From Paenibacillus daejeonensis DSM 15491 (GTDB taxonomy: Bacteria > Bacillota > Bacilli > Paenibacillales > Paenibacillaceae): 64,000 nt of DNA. Positions 46,729-55,085 of the stretch are shown piece by piece. The position numbers and the translations under genes are program-made. Below the pieces are notes generated by a model. It worked only from the letters and a program-made list of their open reading frames with translations, made no database searches and had not been told where the DNA came from. Location: NCBI RefSeq assembly GCF_000378385.1, contig NZ_KB899663.1, positions 41,417 through 105,416 on the forward strand. Reading direction: 5' to 3'. Position 1 is the first letter of the stretch. The number at the start of each line of letters is the position of its first letter.

Positions 46729-47499
46729 TCAAGCGTTGGCTGGCATGGGGCATTTACGGCAGTATTCGTCGGACATCTCGTAATAGTAGCAGCAAGTTCG
46801 CCGTTGTGCGCCAGTGGCAGCAGCCAGATCTCCACACGAGGTGTCGGGCATGAAGCGGGCAAAAGGATTCTTGCGTTCGCCGAATAGCTCCGGAGCCGCA
46901 TCCACCAGCACATACGCAGCGTCCTCGCGACTGTGCGGCGCTGCTGCTGCAGCTTCCGCCAACAGCGGTCCAATGCGAACGAACACATTCTCCCACAGGA
47001 CGGTCTTGGATACCTGAGCGGCCTTGGCCAACGAGTGCAGCAGCGGTGTCAGATGCCCGTCGAACAACTCTCGCAATACATGCTCGCGCCACACCCGGCG
47101 ACCTTCTGGACCGGGTTCCCATACCTGATATCCCGTGAGAGCCAGATCAGGAAAAGTCGTTCGACCAGGCTCCAGCGCCGGATCAGGCGTAATCAACACA
47201 CATTGCTGCGGCGTAGGCAGCAATGCTTTGTTGAACTGGGTCATCGCGTACACCACAGGTGATGCGAGCAGATAGCCATAGCGTTTGGCCAGCATGGATG
47301 CGGCTACTCGGGGCGAAGGGGCGCCAATATAATCGGCCAGCCAGTCCAGGTACTCCGCGCAGCTCTGCGGGTCCAGCAGTTCGCTAACCGGAATGGAGCG
47401 GATCAGGGTCCGCTCCGGATCGCTCATGGCCAGGCCGAAATCCTCCGATAGCTCCCGCCATTCCTCTGGGGTTAGCGTTGCCTCGTGATTAAGCCTCAT
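46729..47499 (-). CDS. FhuF-like ferric-siderophore reductase
   Basis: 256 residues. The C-terminus carries the FhuF-type [2Fe-2S] motif RRTCCYYYEMSDEYCRKCP (CC-x(10)-C-x(2)-C). The upstream part fits the ferric iron reductase fold (LAKRYGYLLASPVVYAM, WENVFVRIGPLL). Such proteins release iron from imported ferric siderophores in the cytoplasm. ATG 47499 overlaps the end of the upstream binding-protein gene, so they are coupled; an in-frame ATG at 47529 lies deeper in that gene and has less support. It should share the Fur-controlled promoter at 48566-48594. Confidence 0.85.
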   Translation of the reverse strand: MRLNHEATLTPEEWRELSEDFGLAMSDPERTLIRSIPVSELLDPQSCAEYLDWLADYIGAPSPRVAASMLAKRYGYLLASPVVYAMTQFNKALLPTPQQCVLITPDPALEPGRTTFPDLALTGYQVWEPGPEGRRVWREHVLRELFDGHLTPLLHSLAKAAQVSKTVLWENVFVRIGPLLAEAAAAAPHSREDAAYVLVDAAPELFGERKNPFARFMPDTSCGDLAAATGAQRRTCCYYYEMSDEYCRKCPMPANA

Positions 47500-48514
47500 C
47501 CAGCAAAAGCTCCGCAATCTCATCGACAATCAGGTTAATGGCGATCGGACCGTAATAAGCGATCCACTGGGTGGTGTCAACAGTGTAGACTTGATCCTGC
47601 TGGACAGCTTTTAGCGACTTCCAAACCTCTGTATCCTGTACGCTGTCGACATCCTCTTGGAACATGGCGTTCGTCAGCAGGAAGTAATGGTCGGCATCCA
47701 CATCCGGCAGCACTTCCAGGGAAATCTGGTATGAATCATCCTGATCATTCAGTAGAGGCGGTAAATTCAATCCCAGATCGTTATACAAAATCGCGCCTGT
47801 CCGGTGCTCTGGCGGGTGAATTCGAATGGCGCCATCGCGAGGACGGATCAGGGCAACCGTCTCGTCACCTAGCTTGGCTGCAAATTCTTCCTTCAACTGA
47901 GCCGTTTTTTGCTCGTAGGCAGTCAGCAAATCCTGAGCTTCCTGCTCCTTTTCAAGAATCTTACTCATCGTAACGAGCGTATCACGCCAGTCTTCATCGA
48001 AGTCCAGCATGAGGGTAGGTGCGATTTTGCTGAATTGATCATAGAACTGCTCCTGGAAGCCAGTACAGATAATCAGATCGGGATTCATCTCCAGGATCGC
48101 TTCCATATTGGGCTCATCGCGTGTGCCAAGAACCTTGACATCGGTCAGCTTGTCCATCAAATATTCAGGAAAATCGGTGTCTGAGCCAGCTGAGGTCACA
48201 CTGCCGATTGGCTTCTCGTCGATAGCGATGAGCTGGTCGGCAAACTTGTTGTCCAGAACGACGATACGTTCCAGTTTTTGCTCCAGGGTGAAGTCGCCTC
48301 TCAGATCCTGAATGGTAAGCGGGTAATTGCCTTGTGCCGTCTGTGCGGCATTGTTGCTAGCATTGGCATTCGTGCCTTGGGTGGCGTTGTTTGCCGGTGC
48401 ATTCGTGCCCGTTCCGTTGGCGGGGCCGGGTCCTGCGTTGGAGCACGCTCCAATAATCAACATCAAACTCAATAACAGACTGACAGCTAATGTCCCCTTT
48501 GTACGTCTAAGCAA
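47489..48514 (-). CDS. Iron-siderophore ABC substrate-binding lipoprotein (internal TTG start)
   Basis: 341 residues if started at TTG 48514, which has GGAGGAG 8-10 nt upstream. It begins with a full lipoprotein signal (RRTK, hydrophobic core, lipobox IIGAC, Cys24), an Asn/Ala/Gly-rich linker, and a FecB/FepB-type binding fold (ERIVVLDNKFADQLIAI, EAILEMNPDLIICTG, QDQVYTVDTTQW). It would capture a ferric siderophore outside the cell; no permease genes are nearby. The frame is continuous with the AraC domain upstream. A Fur box and a promoter just before this start argue that the lipoprotein is also, or only, made separately. FhuF follows, overlapping. Confidence 0.85.
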   Translation of the reverse strand: MLRRTKGTLAVSLLLSLMLIIGACSNAGPGPANGTGTNAPANNATQGTNANASNNAAQTAQGNYPLTIQDLRGDFTLEQKLERIVVLDNKFADQLIAIDEKPIGSVTSAGSDTDFPEYLMDKLTDVKVLGTRDEPNMEAILEMNPDLIICTGFQEQFYDQFSKIAPTLMLDFDEDWRDTLVTMSKILEKEQEAQDLLTAYEQKTAQLKEEFAAKLGDETVALIRPRDGAIRIHPPEHRTGAILYNDLGLNLPPLLNDQDDSYQISLEVLPDVDADHYFLLTNAMFQEDVDSVQDTEVWKSLKAVQQDQVYTVDTTQWIAYYGPIAINLIVDEIAELLLDEA

Positions 48515-49471
48515 TGGTGTCTCTCCTCCACGTGTGTAATGATAATGATTTTCATCTTCATTTACACTATACGGAAGAACGCCTCTCGCTCCAATGGGGG
48601 AGGGCGACATCAAGGATGGACTTCTGCGACATCGCGCGCGATACTGCATCGGCGACATACCTGTGTACTTCTTGAATGCCCGGCTGAAATAGTAGCTATC
48701 CGTATAACCCACAGCTTCGGCCACTTCCCGAATGGGAGCTCCGGTTGAGTATAGTAGCGTTTGGGCCTGGCGCATGCGGATCTGGTTGACGTACTCCATG
48801 GGGCTGGTCCGGAGACTGGCTTTGAACTGGCGTTGAAGCTGCCGGGTTCCGTATTGCAGCTGGGAAGCTAACTCGCTCAAGGTAAGTGGCTCTGCATAAT
48901 GTTCTTCAATGAAGAGCATAGCCGCTCGGACAGGGTCAGGCTGTAGCATCGCTGCCGAATCACCAGCTTCGTGTAATTGATTAAGCAGCTCATAGATCCA
49001 TTGATGAAACAGCGCACGCACGTGGAATCTCTCGAGTGGTGTGTTCTTGTGCCATTGCTGGTGCATCCGGTCCATCTTGATATATAACTGCAGGGGACGC
49101 AGGGGAGCCAGTCCATACTGGGCACGGAACGGGTTGTTCTCCCGCATCATGCGTTCAAGCTCGAGACGAGCAGGGCTCACAAGTGCAGCTTTGTAATATA
49201 AAAGATAATACACCGCCTGCTCGTGCGCCTCGGTGACGGCCAGTTCAGCCCCTTTGCCAGCATGACACACATAGCCTTCGGGAGCATCATAGGTGCGGCC
49301 GTCGATGATGACCTGCGCAGCGCCATCTGCAATAAGAACAAAGGTATTGGCAGGCAAGCGCGGTACATGCTCCATTTCTCCGGGCTCCAGCACAGAACGG
49401 CGGATATCGAGGACCCGGATGGCGCTGTGTTGCCATAGCGGCAGTTGATCCAATATGGTCAAGCTTCTCAC
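47489..49471 (-). CDS. AraC-family regulator, reading frame continuous with the siderophore-binding protein
   Basis: The whole frame is 660 residues. Residues 1-290 are an AraC regulator: a cupin-like N-domain (ANTFVLIADGAAQVIIDG) and two HTH motifs (LSELASQLQYGTRQLQRQF, REVAEAVGYTDSYYFSRAF, then KYTGMSPMQYR). Residues about 291-319 (PYSVNEDENHYHYTRGGE) are encoded by DNA carrying a promoter, Fur box and ribosome-binding site, and from 320 the frame is a lipoprotein. B. subtilis Btr (YbbB) also joins AraC to a siderophore-binding fold, but without an export signal. So this is either a genuine fusion or two genes whose intergenic DNA lost its stop. The AraC part probably activates iron uptake. 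Confidence 0.75.
   Translation of the reverse strand: MRSLTILDQLPLWQHSAIRVLDIRRSVLEPGEMEHVPRLPANTFVLIADGAAQVIIDGRTYDAPEGYVCHAGKGAELAVTEAHEQAVYYLLYYKAALVSPARLELERMMRENNPFRAQYGLAPLRPLQLYIKMDRMHQQWHKNTPLERFHVRALFHQWIYELLNQLHEAGDSAAMLQPDPVRAAMLFIEEHYAEPLTLSELASQLQYGTRQLQRQFKASLRTSPMEYVNQIRMRQAQTLLYSTGAPIREVAEAVGYTDSYYFSRAFKKYTGMSPMQYRARCRRSPSLMSPSPIGARGVLPYSVNEDENHYHYTRGGETPLLRRTKGTLAVSLLLSLMLIIGACSNAGPGPANGTGTNAPANNATQGTNANASNNAAQTAQGNYPLTIQDLRGDFTLEQKLERIVVLDNKFADQLIAIDEKPIGSVTSAGSDTDFPEYLMDKLTDVKVLGTRDEPNMEAILEMNPDLIICTGFQEQFYDQFSKIAPTLMLDFDEDWRDTLVTMSKILEKEQEAQDLLTAYEQKTAQLKEEFAAKLGDETVALIRPRDGAIRIHPPEHRTGAILYNDLGLNLPPLLNDQDDSYQISLEVLPDVDADHYFLLTNAMFQEDVDSVQDTEVWKSLKAVQQDQVYTVDTTQWIAYYGPIAINLIVDEIAELLLDEA
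48540..48554. promoter_or_regulatory. Fur box inside the AraC/SBP junction
   Basis: TGATAATGATTTTCA matches the 7-1-7 Fur consensus TGATAATNATTATCA at all but one position. It overlaps the expected start site of the promoter at 48566-48594, so Fur-Fe would repress the binding protein and FhuF gene. Confidence 0.85.
48566..48594 (-). promoter_or_regulatory. SigA-type promoter inside the AraC coding frame
   Basis: Minus strand: TTGGAG (48594-48589), a 17-nt spacer, TATAGT (48571-48566). The Fur box follows 11 nt downstream and TTG 48514 about 50 nt downstream. Confidence 0.7.
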
Positions 49472-49583
49472 CTTCCATTGCGAGATTGCTTTTTACCGCT
49501 GATTATATCAGCATTGCCTTCAGGTGAAAAGCTGGAGGACATTGGATGTCGAAATAGAACCAGAAAAGGTCGACTATTTTTAG

Positions 49584-49612
49584 TTACACGTATGATACAA
49601 GTATGATATAAT
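49584..49612 (+). promoter_or_regulatory. Distal promoter with two GTAYGATAY boxes
   Basis: GTATGATAC (49590-49598) and GTATGATAT (49601-49609), 11 bp apart; the second overlaps a perfect TATAAT (49607-49612). The -35 is poor (TTACAC, 17-nt spacer). The same box is found at 49776 and 55043, pointing to the GntR-SBP regulator. The rest of 49472-49811 is AT-rich with no gene. Confidence 0.65.
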
Positions 49613-49737
49613 GAGGAAACTTTTGGATAATACGGCACATCAATTTCTTTTATGAATTGAAATCGCTTACAAGCTAACTAGTGGCATTTACGTTAGTTAA
49701 ATGTCAGATATAATGAAAATGTGTTATGAAAATAACC

Positions 49738-49784
49738 TTGACCATGTTAACTATCCTTTATATAATTAGATACAGGTACGATAC
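49738..49784 (+). promoter_or_regulatory. Proximal SigA promoter with operator box for the sugar-binding lipoprotein gene
   Basis: TTGACC (49738-49743), 17-nt spacer, TATAAT (49761-49766). The box GTACGATAC (49776-49784) covers about +3 to +11, an ideal repressor position. Confidence 0.75.
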
Positions 49785-49811
49785 AACTACCTAATTCGGG
49801 GAGGTTAAAAG

Positions 49812-51422
49812 ATGAAACGATTTAGAATGGTTGTGCTCCTGCTGACCATCCTGTCACTTGCGATTGCTGGTTGCTCCAGTGAACCGGCAGCAGAGAGTGG
49901 GACAAACGGCACCGGAGAAGCCGGGGCAACCGGCGAGGCGACCACGCCTCCCGCAGACAGTCCTTACGCAGAGAAGCTGGATCTGAAGCTATTCCTCGGT
50001 GCACTGCCAGGCGCTGATAGTAATCTGCCGCCAGGTGACAAGGATTTCGTTAAGCAAGCAATAGAAGAGAATTTCAACGTATCCCTGAATGTGGAGTACA
50101 TGCCAATGGGCGCGGATCGCACAAGCAAGCTGAATATGCTGCTGGCCTCGGGAGATACGCCAGACCTGTTTGTATCACTTGGCTCAGATGCGCAGAAGTA
50201 TGTAGCAGATGGAATTGTCGCTAATGTTCAGGACCTAGTGACGCCTGAGAAAACGCCGAATTACTTTGGCTGGATCAAGGAGGAAGAGGTGGAACGCTTC
50301 CAGGTAGCCGAAGGGGTTCAGCGTCTGCCGTTGCCGTTCAGCCGCGAGATTTTCCGTTCCTACTATATCCGTCAGGATTGGTTGAACAACCTGGGACTGG
50401 AAGTGCCCACAACCTACGATGAAATGATCGAGGTCATGCGCCAATTTACGCATAGCGATCCTGACCAGAACGGACGAAATGATACGTACGGTTATACGAC
50501 AATAGGCAACGGCAACTCGATTCCGCTCGATTTCCCGGCTTATATCAAGCATGGCCTGGTCGGCCCGACGATGATCGAGAATAACAAATTCGTTGACGTT
50601 CAATCGGATCTACGGGTGGAAGGCGTACTGGATGACGTCAAGGCGATGCTGGATGAAGGACTTGTGGACCCGGACTGGTTCCTGGCCAAAGGCTCGCAAG
50701 CCATCGACAAAGCTGCGCAAGGTCGGGCAGGCATTATTATGTCGGCGGAGCGGGGATTTGCCTTTGACAGCAATCCGGCCAGTATTCAGAACAAATCCAA
50801 GGCGGTCAATCCCAATGCAGACTGGGTGCCATTCCACCCATTTGCCGAGACGGGGGTATGGACCGCGAACCTGACAGACCAGGCCATTCTGTTCTCGCAG
50901 GCTGCTTATGACAAAACGCCGGAGAAAATCGAGCGTGCAGCCGCCATCCTCGACTGGCTGTGCAGTGAAGAGGGCTTCTTGCTCACCCACTATGGTGTCG
51001 AGGGCCGGGACTATACGCGTGATGGCAACACCATTACCCTGAATCCGGAAGCTTACCAGAAAAATATTATCGAGCAAGGAAACTTCCTGGCCATCTGGGG
51101 TTCTGTCGTACCACTGGAGCCCGCCGTCCTTGAATTGGAAGTCAACGATCCACTCATGACCGAGCGCGATCAGGCCATTGTTGATACGATCAAGAGCTAC
51201 ACCATTCTGCCGTCCATCGGCCGTAACGTATCACCGCCACAGGGCTTCAATATCGGAGACTTCCGTTCCAAAATGCGTGAGTTCCAAGTGAAGATCGTCT
51301 TTGACGAGCCAGACGCCTCCAATTGGCCAACCTACCGCGAAGAGCTCATGACCGAGTACCGTGGCCAGGAAATGCTGGATGTGTACGAGGAGCAAATCCG
51401 CGCGGTCGGATTACTGAACTAA
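49812..51422 (+). CDS. Carbohydrate ABC transporter binding lipoprotein (LipO/LplA type)
   Basis: 536 residues. Lipoprotein signal with lipobox AIAGC (Cys21), a Gly/Glu/Thr-rich linker to about 50, then a large bacterial solute-binding fold (MLLASGDTPDLFVSLGSD, IRQDWLNNLGLEVPTTYDEM, DPDQNGRNDTYGYTTIG). It is the size typical of Paenibacillus LipO/LplA proteins that work with LplB and YtcP permeases on oligosaccharides. GGGGAGG precedes the ATG. Permease genes follow after a 298-bp structured gap. No ATPase is encoded here, so a shared MsmX-type ATPase is likely. Confidence 0.93.
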   Translation: MKRFRMVVLLLTILSLAIAGCSSEPAAESGTNGTGEAGATGEATTPPADSPYAEKLDLKLFLGALPGADSNLPPGDKDFVKQAIEENFNVSLNVEYMPMGADRTSKLNMLLASGDTPDLFVSLGSDAQKYVADGIVANVQDLVTPEKTPNYFGWIKEEEVERFQVAEGVQRLPLPFSREIFRSYYIRQDWLNNLGLEVPTTYDEMIEVMRQFTHSDPDQNGRNDTYGYTTIGNGNSIPLDFPAYIKHGLVGPTMIENNKFVDVQSDLRVEGVLDDVKAMLDEGLVDPDWFLAKGSQAIDKAAQGRAGIIMSAERGFAFDSNPASIQNKSKAVNPNADWVPFHPFAETGVWTANLTDQAILFSQAAYDKTPEKIERAAAILDWLCSEEGFLLTHYGVEGRDYTRDGNTITLNPEAYQKNIIEQGNFLAIWGSVVPLEPAVLELEVNDPLMTERDQAIVDTIKSYTILPSIGRNVSPPQGFNIGDFRSKMREFQVKIVFDEPDASNWPTYREELMTEYRGQEMLDVYEEQIRAVGLLN

Positions 51423-51720
51423 TCATCGCCAGGTGACAGCGGGCCGCTGGCTGCTGCTCTGTCGCGATAACTACCAAATAAATTAGGCTGTCCGAGAAGT
51501 GCTGAAGAGGTAAGGGTCGATTCTGGAAAAGTGAAACGTTCGCCTGAAAGCTTTTCGCAGAAAAGCAGCTTCGAAAGCATATGCTTCCCCGGATTTCCCC
51601 CATTACAGGGGTTACACATTCAAGAAATCTGGGGACAACAGCGATTGGAAGAATGACCCTGTACCTTGAAGTTTTATTATCGGCAAGCCTAATAACTCAC
51701 ATGCGAGGAGTGATGGGGCC
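51423..51720 (+). other. Structured gap between binding-protein and permease genes
   Basis: No gene. Two stems are visible: CTTTTC/GAAAAG (51551-51565), and a long-range CCCCGGATTTC (51587-51597) with GAAATCTGGGG (51624-51634), enclosing CCCC/GGGG. Partial termination or mRNA stabilisation that favours excess binding protein is plausible; a riboswitch-like role cannot be excluded. Confidence 0.5.
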
Positions 51721-52623
51721 ATGACATGGAACCGATTGCTATGGAAATACCGCTGGTTTTATCTCATGATGCTGCCCGGCCTGCTGTACTACCTGATCTA
51801 TCATTATCTCCCGATGGGAGGGCTCGTGATTGCCTTTAAGGACTACAGCTTAGGAAAGGGGATCTGGGGAAGCGAATGGGTCGGTTTGGCCAATTTCAAG
51901 GAAGTGTTTAACTCACCGGAATTCCCGCGGCTGATGCGCAATACATTGCTCATTAGTGTGTACCGGATTCTATTCAGCATGGTGCCGGATCTGCTATTTG
52001 CCCTGATACTCAACGAAGTGCGGGTCCGCTGGTTCAAAAAAATCGTGCAAACCGTCACATACGGACCGTACTTTTTGTCCTGGGTGATCGTATACGGCCT
52101 TGCCTTTGCCTTCTTATCACCTGACGCGGGGATCGTCAATTACTGGATCAGGGAAGCGGGCGGGCAGACGGTCAACTTCTTGGCCAGCTCGGAGTACTTC
52201 CGGCCGATGATTATTTTCACGGATGTGTGGAAGAGTACCGGCTACGGGGCTATCATCTACCTGGCGGCACTCTCGACGATCAATCCCGAGCTCTATGAGG
52301 CGGCCACAATGGACGGAGCCAACCGGTGGCAGAACATCTGGCATATTACCTTGCCGGGCGTGAAGGATGTATTCGTCCTTCTGCTCATTCTGCGCATCGG
52401 CCATATCATGGACGCTGGCTTTGATCAAATCTACATCTTCTTGAATTCCCGCGTGCAAGAGGTGGGAGATATTATCGATACCTGGGTGTTCCGGCGAGGG
52501 CTTGAGCAGCTGGAGTTCAGCATTGCAGCGGCCACCGGCCTGTTTAAATCCGTGATCGGTCTCGTCCTTGTACTTGGTGCCAACAAATTGGCCAAGAAAA
52601 TGGGCGGCTCCGGCATCTGGTAG
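51721..52623 (+). CDS. LplB-type sugar ABC permease
   Basis: 300 residues, six membrane helices. N-terminal family motif YLMMLPGLLYYLIYHYLPMGGLVIAF (first helix), and the EAA loop EAATMDGANRWQNIWHITLPG near residue 205, which contacts the ATPase. It ends at AKKMGGSGIW, typical of LplB. GAGGAG precedes the ATG. It is one half of the heterodimeric permease with the next gene, 12 bp downstream. Confidence 0.95.
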   Translation: MTWNRLLWKYRWFYLMMLPGLLYYLIYHYLPMGGLVIAFKDYSLGKGIWGSEWVGLANFKEVFNSPEFPRLMRNTLLISVYRILFSMVPDLLFALILNEVRVRWFKKIVQTVTYGPYFLSWVIVYGLAFAFLSPDAGIVNYWIREAGGQTVNFLASSEYFRPMIIFTDVWKSTGYGAIIYLAALSTINPELYEAATMDGANRWQNIWHITLPGVKDVFVLLLILRIGHIMDAGFDQIYIFLNSRVQEVGDIIDTWVFRRGLEQLEFSIAAATGLFKSVIGLVLVLGANKLAKKMGGSGIW

Positions 52624-52635
52624 GGGGGAGACAAC

Positions 52636-53529
52636 ATGTCCGCACTTCATTTATACAACAAACCTTCGGACCGCATCGCGGATGCCGTTATCTACACGAT
52701 TCTGGGTCTGTTTGGCCTGCTGACGCTGTTCCCGCTCTATTACGTCTTTGTGATGTCGGTGACGCCATACTCCGAAGTCATTGCCAATGGCGGCTTTGTC
52801 CTGCTGCCCAAAGCATTGACTCTGGAAGCGTATCGAACCCTATTCGATTCACCGGTTATTCCACAAGCGCTTCGTGTGACGATTATCGTTACGGTTCTAG
52901 GTACGGCTCTCAATCTGGCGGTGACCACGCTGCTCGCTTACCCGCTGTCCAAGACGTTTATTCCCGGCAGGAATTTCATTCTGATGGCGATTGTCTTCAC
53001 GATGCTGTTCTCCGGTGGATTGATCCCGTTGTACCTTGTGGTTCAGGCGACGGGACTGCTCAATTCGATCTGGGCACTGATCATCCCCTCGCTGGTATCG
53101 AGTTTCAATATGCTTATTATGAAAACCTATTTTCAAAATCTGCCTCAGGAAGTGGAGGAAGCGGCACGGGTGGACGGCTGCGGCGAGGTGAGAACGCTGG
53201 TGTCTATCGTCCTGCCGCTGTCGATGCCGATTATGGCGACGCTGGGGTTGTTCTATGCGGTAGGTCATTGGAACAATTATTTCAGCGGCATTATGTATAT
53301 CTCGGACCGGACACTCTATCCGATGCAGGTCGTGCTGCGCAACATGATTCAATCCCCGGCTGTCAGTCAGGATCTGATGATTCAGAACATGTCGGCCATC
53401 CAGCAGCTGCCGCCCGAGACGATCAAGATGGCTGCCGTCAGTGTAGCGATCCTGCCGATTCTGGTGGTTTACCCGTTCCTGCAGCGTTACTTCGTCAAGG
53501 GGATGATGATTGGAGCGATCAAGGGATAA
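52636..53529 (+). CDS. YtcP-type carbohydrate ABC permease
   Basis: 297 residues, six membrane helices. Family N-terminus (IYTILGLFGLLTLFPLYYV), FSGGLIPLYLVVQATGLL, the EAA loop EEAARVDGCGEVRTLVSIVLP and the usual C-terminus YFVKGMMIGAIKG. Pairs with the preceding LplB. GGGGGGAGA precedes the ATG. Convergent with the GntR-SBP gene. Confidence 0.95.
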   Translation: MSALHLYNKPSDRIADAVIYTILGLFGLLTLFPLYYVFVMSVTPYSEVIANGGFVLLPKALTLEAYRTLFDSPVIPQALRVTIIVTVLGTALNLAVTTLLAYPLSKTFIPGRNFILMAIVFTMLFSGGLIPLYLVVQATGLLNSIWALIIPSLVSSFNMLIMKTYFQNLPQEVEEAARVDGCGEVRTLVSIVLPLSMPIMATLGLFYAVGHWNNYFSGIMYISDRTLYPMQVVLRNMIQSPAVSQDLMIQNMSAIQQLPPETIKMAAVSVAILPILVVYPFLQRYFVKGMMIGAIKG

Positions 53530-53530
53530 C

Positions 53531-53561
53531 AAAAAAAGCTGGCCTGATGTTCAGACCAGCT
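53531..53561 (-). terminator. Rho-independent terminator of the GntR-SBP gene
   Basis: Minus strand: AGCTGG, CTGA/TCAG, CCAGCT stem followed by seven Ts. It lies within 30 bp of the permease stop and probably also blocks convergent transcription. Confidence 0.8.
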
Positions 53562-53582
53562 GCATAAGGATGGGGTGATATC

Positions 53583-54974
53583 TTAGTTCAGTCCCAGAAT
53601 CTCCCGCAGCCGCGAAGCGGAAGTCTCGGCGGACTCGAGTCCGGCCCAGAACAGGTCCATCTGCTTGTCCAGCTCCTCCATGATCTCCGGGTCAGGGAGC
53701 AGCTCATGGAGAAATAGGCTGTGATCCAGCGTATTTCCAGTCAGTCCCAGTGAATGAAGGTCCTGCTGGCTCAGCAGCGCCTCGTTGACTGGGGGCAACA
53801 CCGACAGGAAAGCGGAAGCTTCGCTTATGGCCTGCTGGGTCCGGGTGGACAGCGCAACCTTAAGGAATTGCGCAGCCAGGTCGGGACTCTCGCCATCCTT
53901 GGGGATCATAAAGGCATTGGCGATCAACAGCGAGGCTTCATCCGAGCCCAGCGGCAGCGGTGCCAGCCGGGGCTCAAACGGCAGGCCGTCACGTTTCCAT
54001 CCTGCCAGCTCAATTGACGTAGTGAGCGTCATGCCGATTTTCTCCCGGATGAAGGCTTCCGAATTGAGCCAGGTCCGACTAGCCAATGCCGCGACTCGGT
54101 GACGATACACCAGATCGTGGAGGGAGGTGAGCGAGGCCAGCAGCGCTTCCGGCGCATCGTCTTGACGGAACCGGACACCGTGGCGCAGAGCCAGAGCCGG
54201 CCAGCGGCTAAGCGAGGTCTGCAGCGACAGACCGTAGGTATCCTTGATGCCGTCGTCGTCGGTGTCGCGCGTCATGGCGCGGGCGGCGTCCAGAAACTCC
54301 GGCATCGTCCATTCACTGTGTGGGAGCGGGATGCCAGAGCGCTCGAAGAGATGCGGATTGTAGACAAGATAGACAGGCGAGAAGGTGACCGGGGCGGCGA
54401 TGGCCTGACCTCCGAAGCCTTGCGCCAGACGGGGATAGACGTGATTCAACGGCTCCTGCAGCAGCTGACCCAGTGGGACAAAATCATCGGTACTCTCTAA
54501 CTGGAGCTCGTGGTATTGCCGTTCACTGACGAACAGCAAATCAGGTCGAAACCCCATTTCCTTGCTGGTCTCGAAGAGCGAGTAGAAGGATTGATTGGGC
54601 AATGATAGAATCGAAACCTCCACTTGCGGGTATAAGCGCGCAAATTCCTGCTGAATGATGGGCAGCCCGATCTCGGCAAAATAAGAGGGCGAAGTAGCGA
54701 GAATACGCAAGGTTCGGCGAGTCTGCTGCGGGAGATCCAGATCGGTGGAGACAATGGTCCCTTGACCGACGCGCTTCGTAATCAGACCTTCCTCCAGGAG
54801 CTGATCTAATGCCTTGCGGACGGAGGAACGGCTGAGTCCGTAATGACGGCAGAGTTCATTTTCGGACAACAGGAATTGTCCAGGTTGAATATATCCAGAG
54901 AGAATCTGATCGCGCAGTGCGCCTGCCAGCTTCATATAACGAAATTCTTGATCACGTTTCATCGTTAGCAACAT
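53583..54974 (-). CDS. GntR regulator fused to a solute-binding-protein domain
   Basis: 463 residues. N-terminal GntR winged helix (about 10-80; GQFLLSENELCRHYGLSRSSVRKAL, LLEEGLITKRVGQGT; cut here for length at natural breaks), then about 380 residues of an extracellular-SBP-type fold (FARLYPQVEVSIL, YLVYNPHLFERSGIPLP, DTDDDGIKDTYGLSL) without signal peptide or lipobox. A cytoplasmic binding fold would act as the sugar sensor. It likely represses the importer and the divergent enzymes through the GTAYGATAY boxes. The start is uncertain: ATG 54974 or 54962, neither with a clear ribosome-binding site. Confidence 0.9.
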   Translation of the reverse strand: MLLTMKRDQEFRYMKLAGALRDQILSGYIQPGQFLLSENELCRHYGLSRSSVRKALDQLLEEGLITKRVGQGTIVSTDLDLPQQTRRTLRILATSPSYFAEIGLPIIQQEFARLYPQVEVSILSLPNQSFYSLFETSKEMGFRPDLLFVSERQYHELQLESTDDFVPLGQLLQEPLNHVYPRLAQGFGGQAIAAPVTFSPVYLVYNPHLFERSGIPLPHSEWTMPEFLDAARAMTRDTDDDGIKDTYGLSLQTSLSRWPALALRHGVRFRQDDAPEALLASLTSLHDLVYRHRVAALASRTWLNSEAFIREKIGMTLTTSIELAGWKRDGLPFEPRLAPLPLGSDEASLLIANAFMIPKDGESPDLAAQFLKVALSTRTQQAISEASAFLSVLPPVNEALLSQQDLHSLGLTGNTLDHSLFLHELLPDPEIMEELDKQMDLFWAGLESAETSASRLREILGLN

Positions 54975-55042
54975 CCAATCGGGCTAGATTAACCGAAACA
55001 ATCGGCTATAAGTAGCATAGCGCGTTTAAAAAAACAATACAA

Positions 55043-55051
55043 GTATGATAT
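55043..55051. promoter_or_regulatory. GTAYGATAY box in the GntR/deacetylase divergent region
   Basis: GTATGATAT, identical to a box upstream of the binding-protein gene, 35 bp before the preferred start of the NodB-like gene. It suggests autoregulation plus control of the divergent enzymes. Confidence 0.6.
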
Positions 55052-55085
55052 CGGTATGGAATTCGAAGCAGGAAGGATGATGGAT

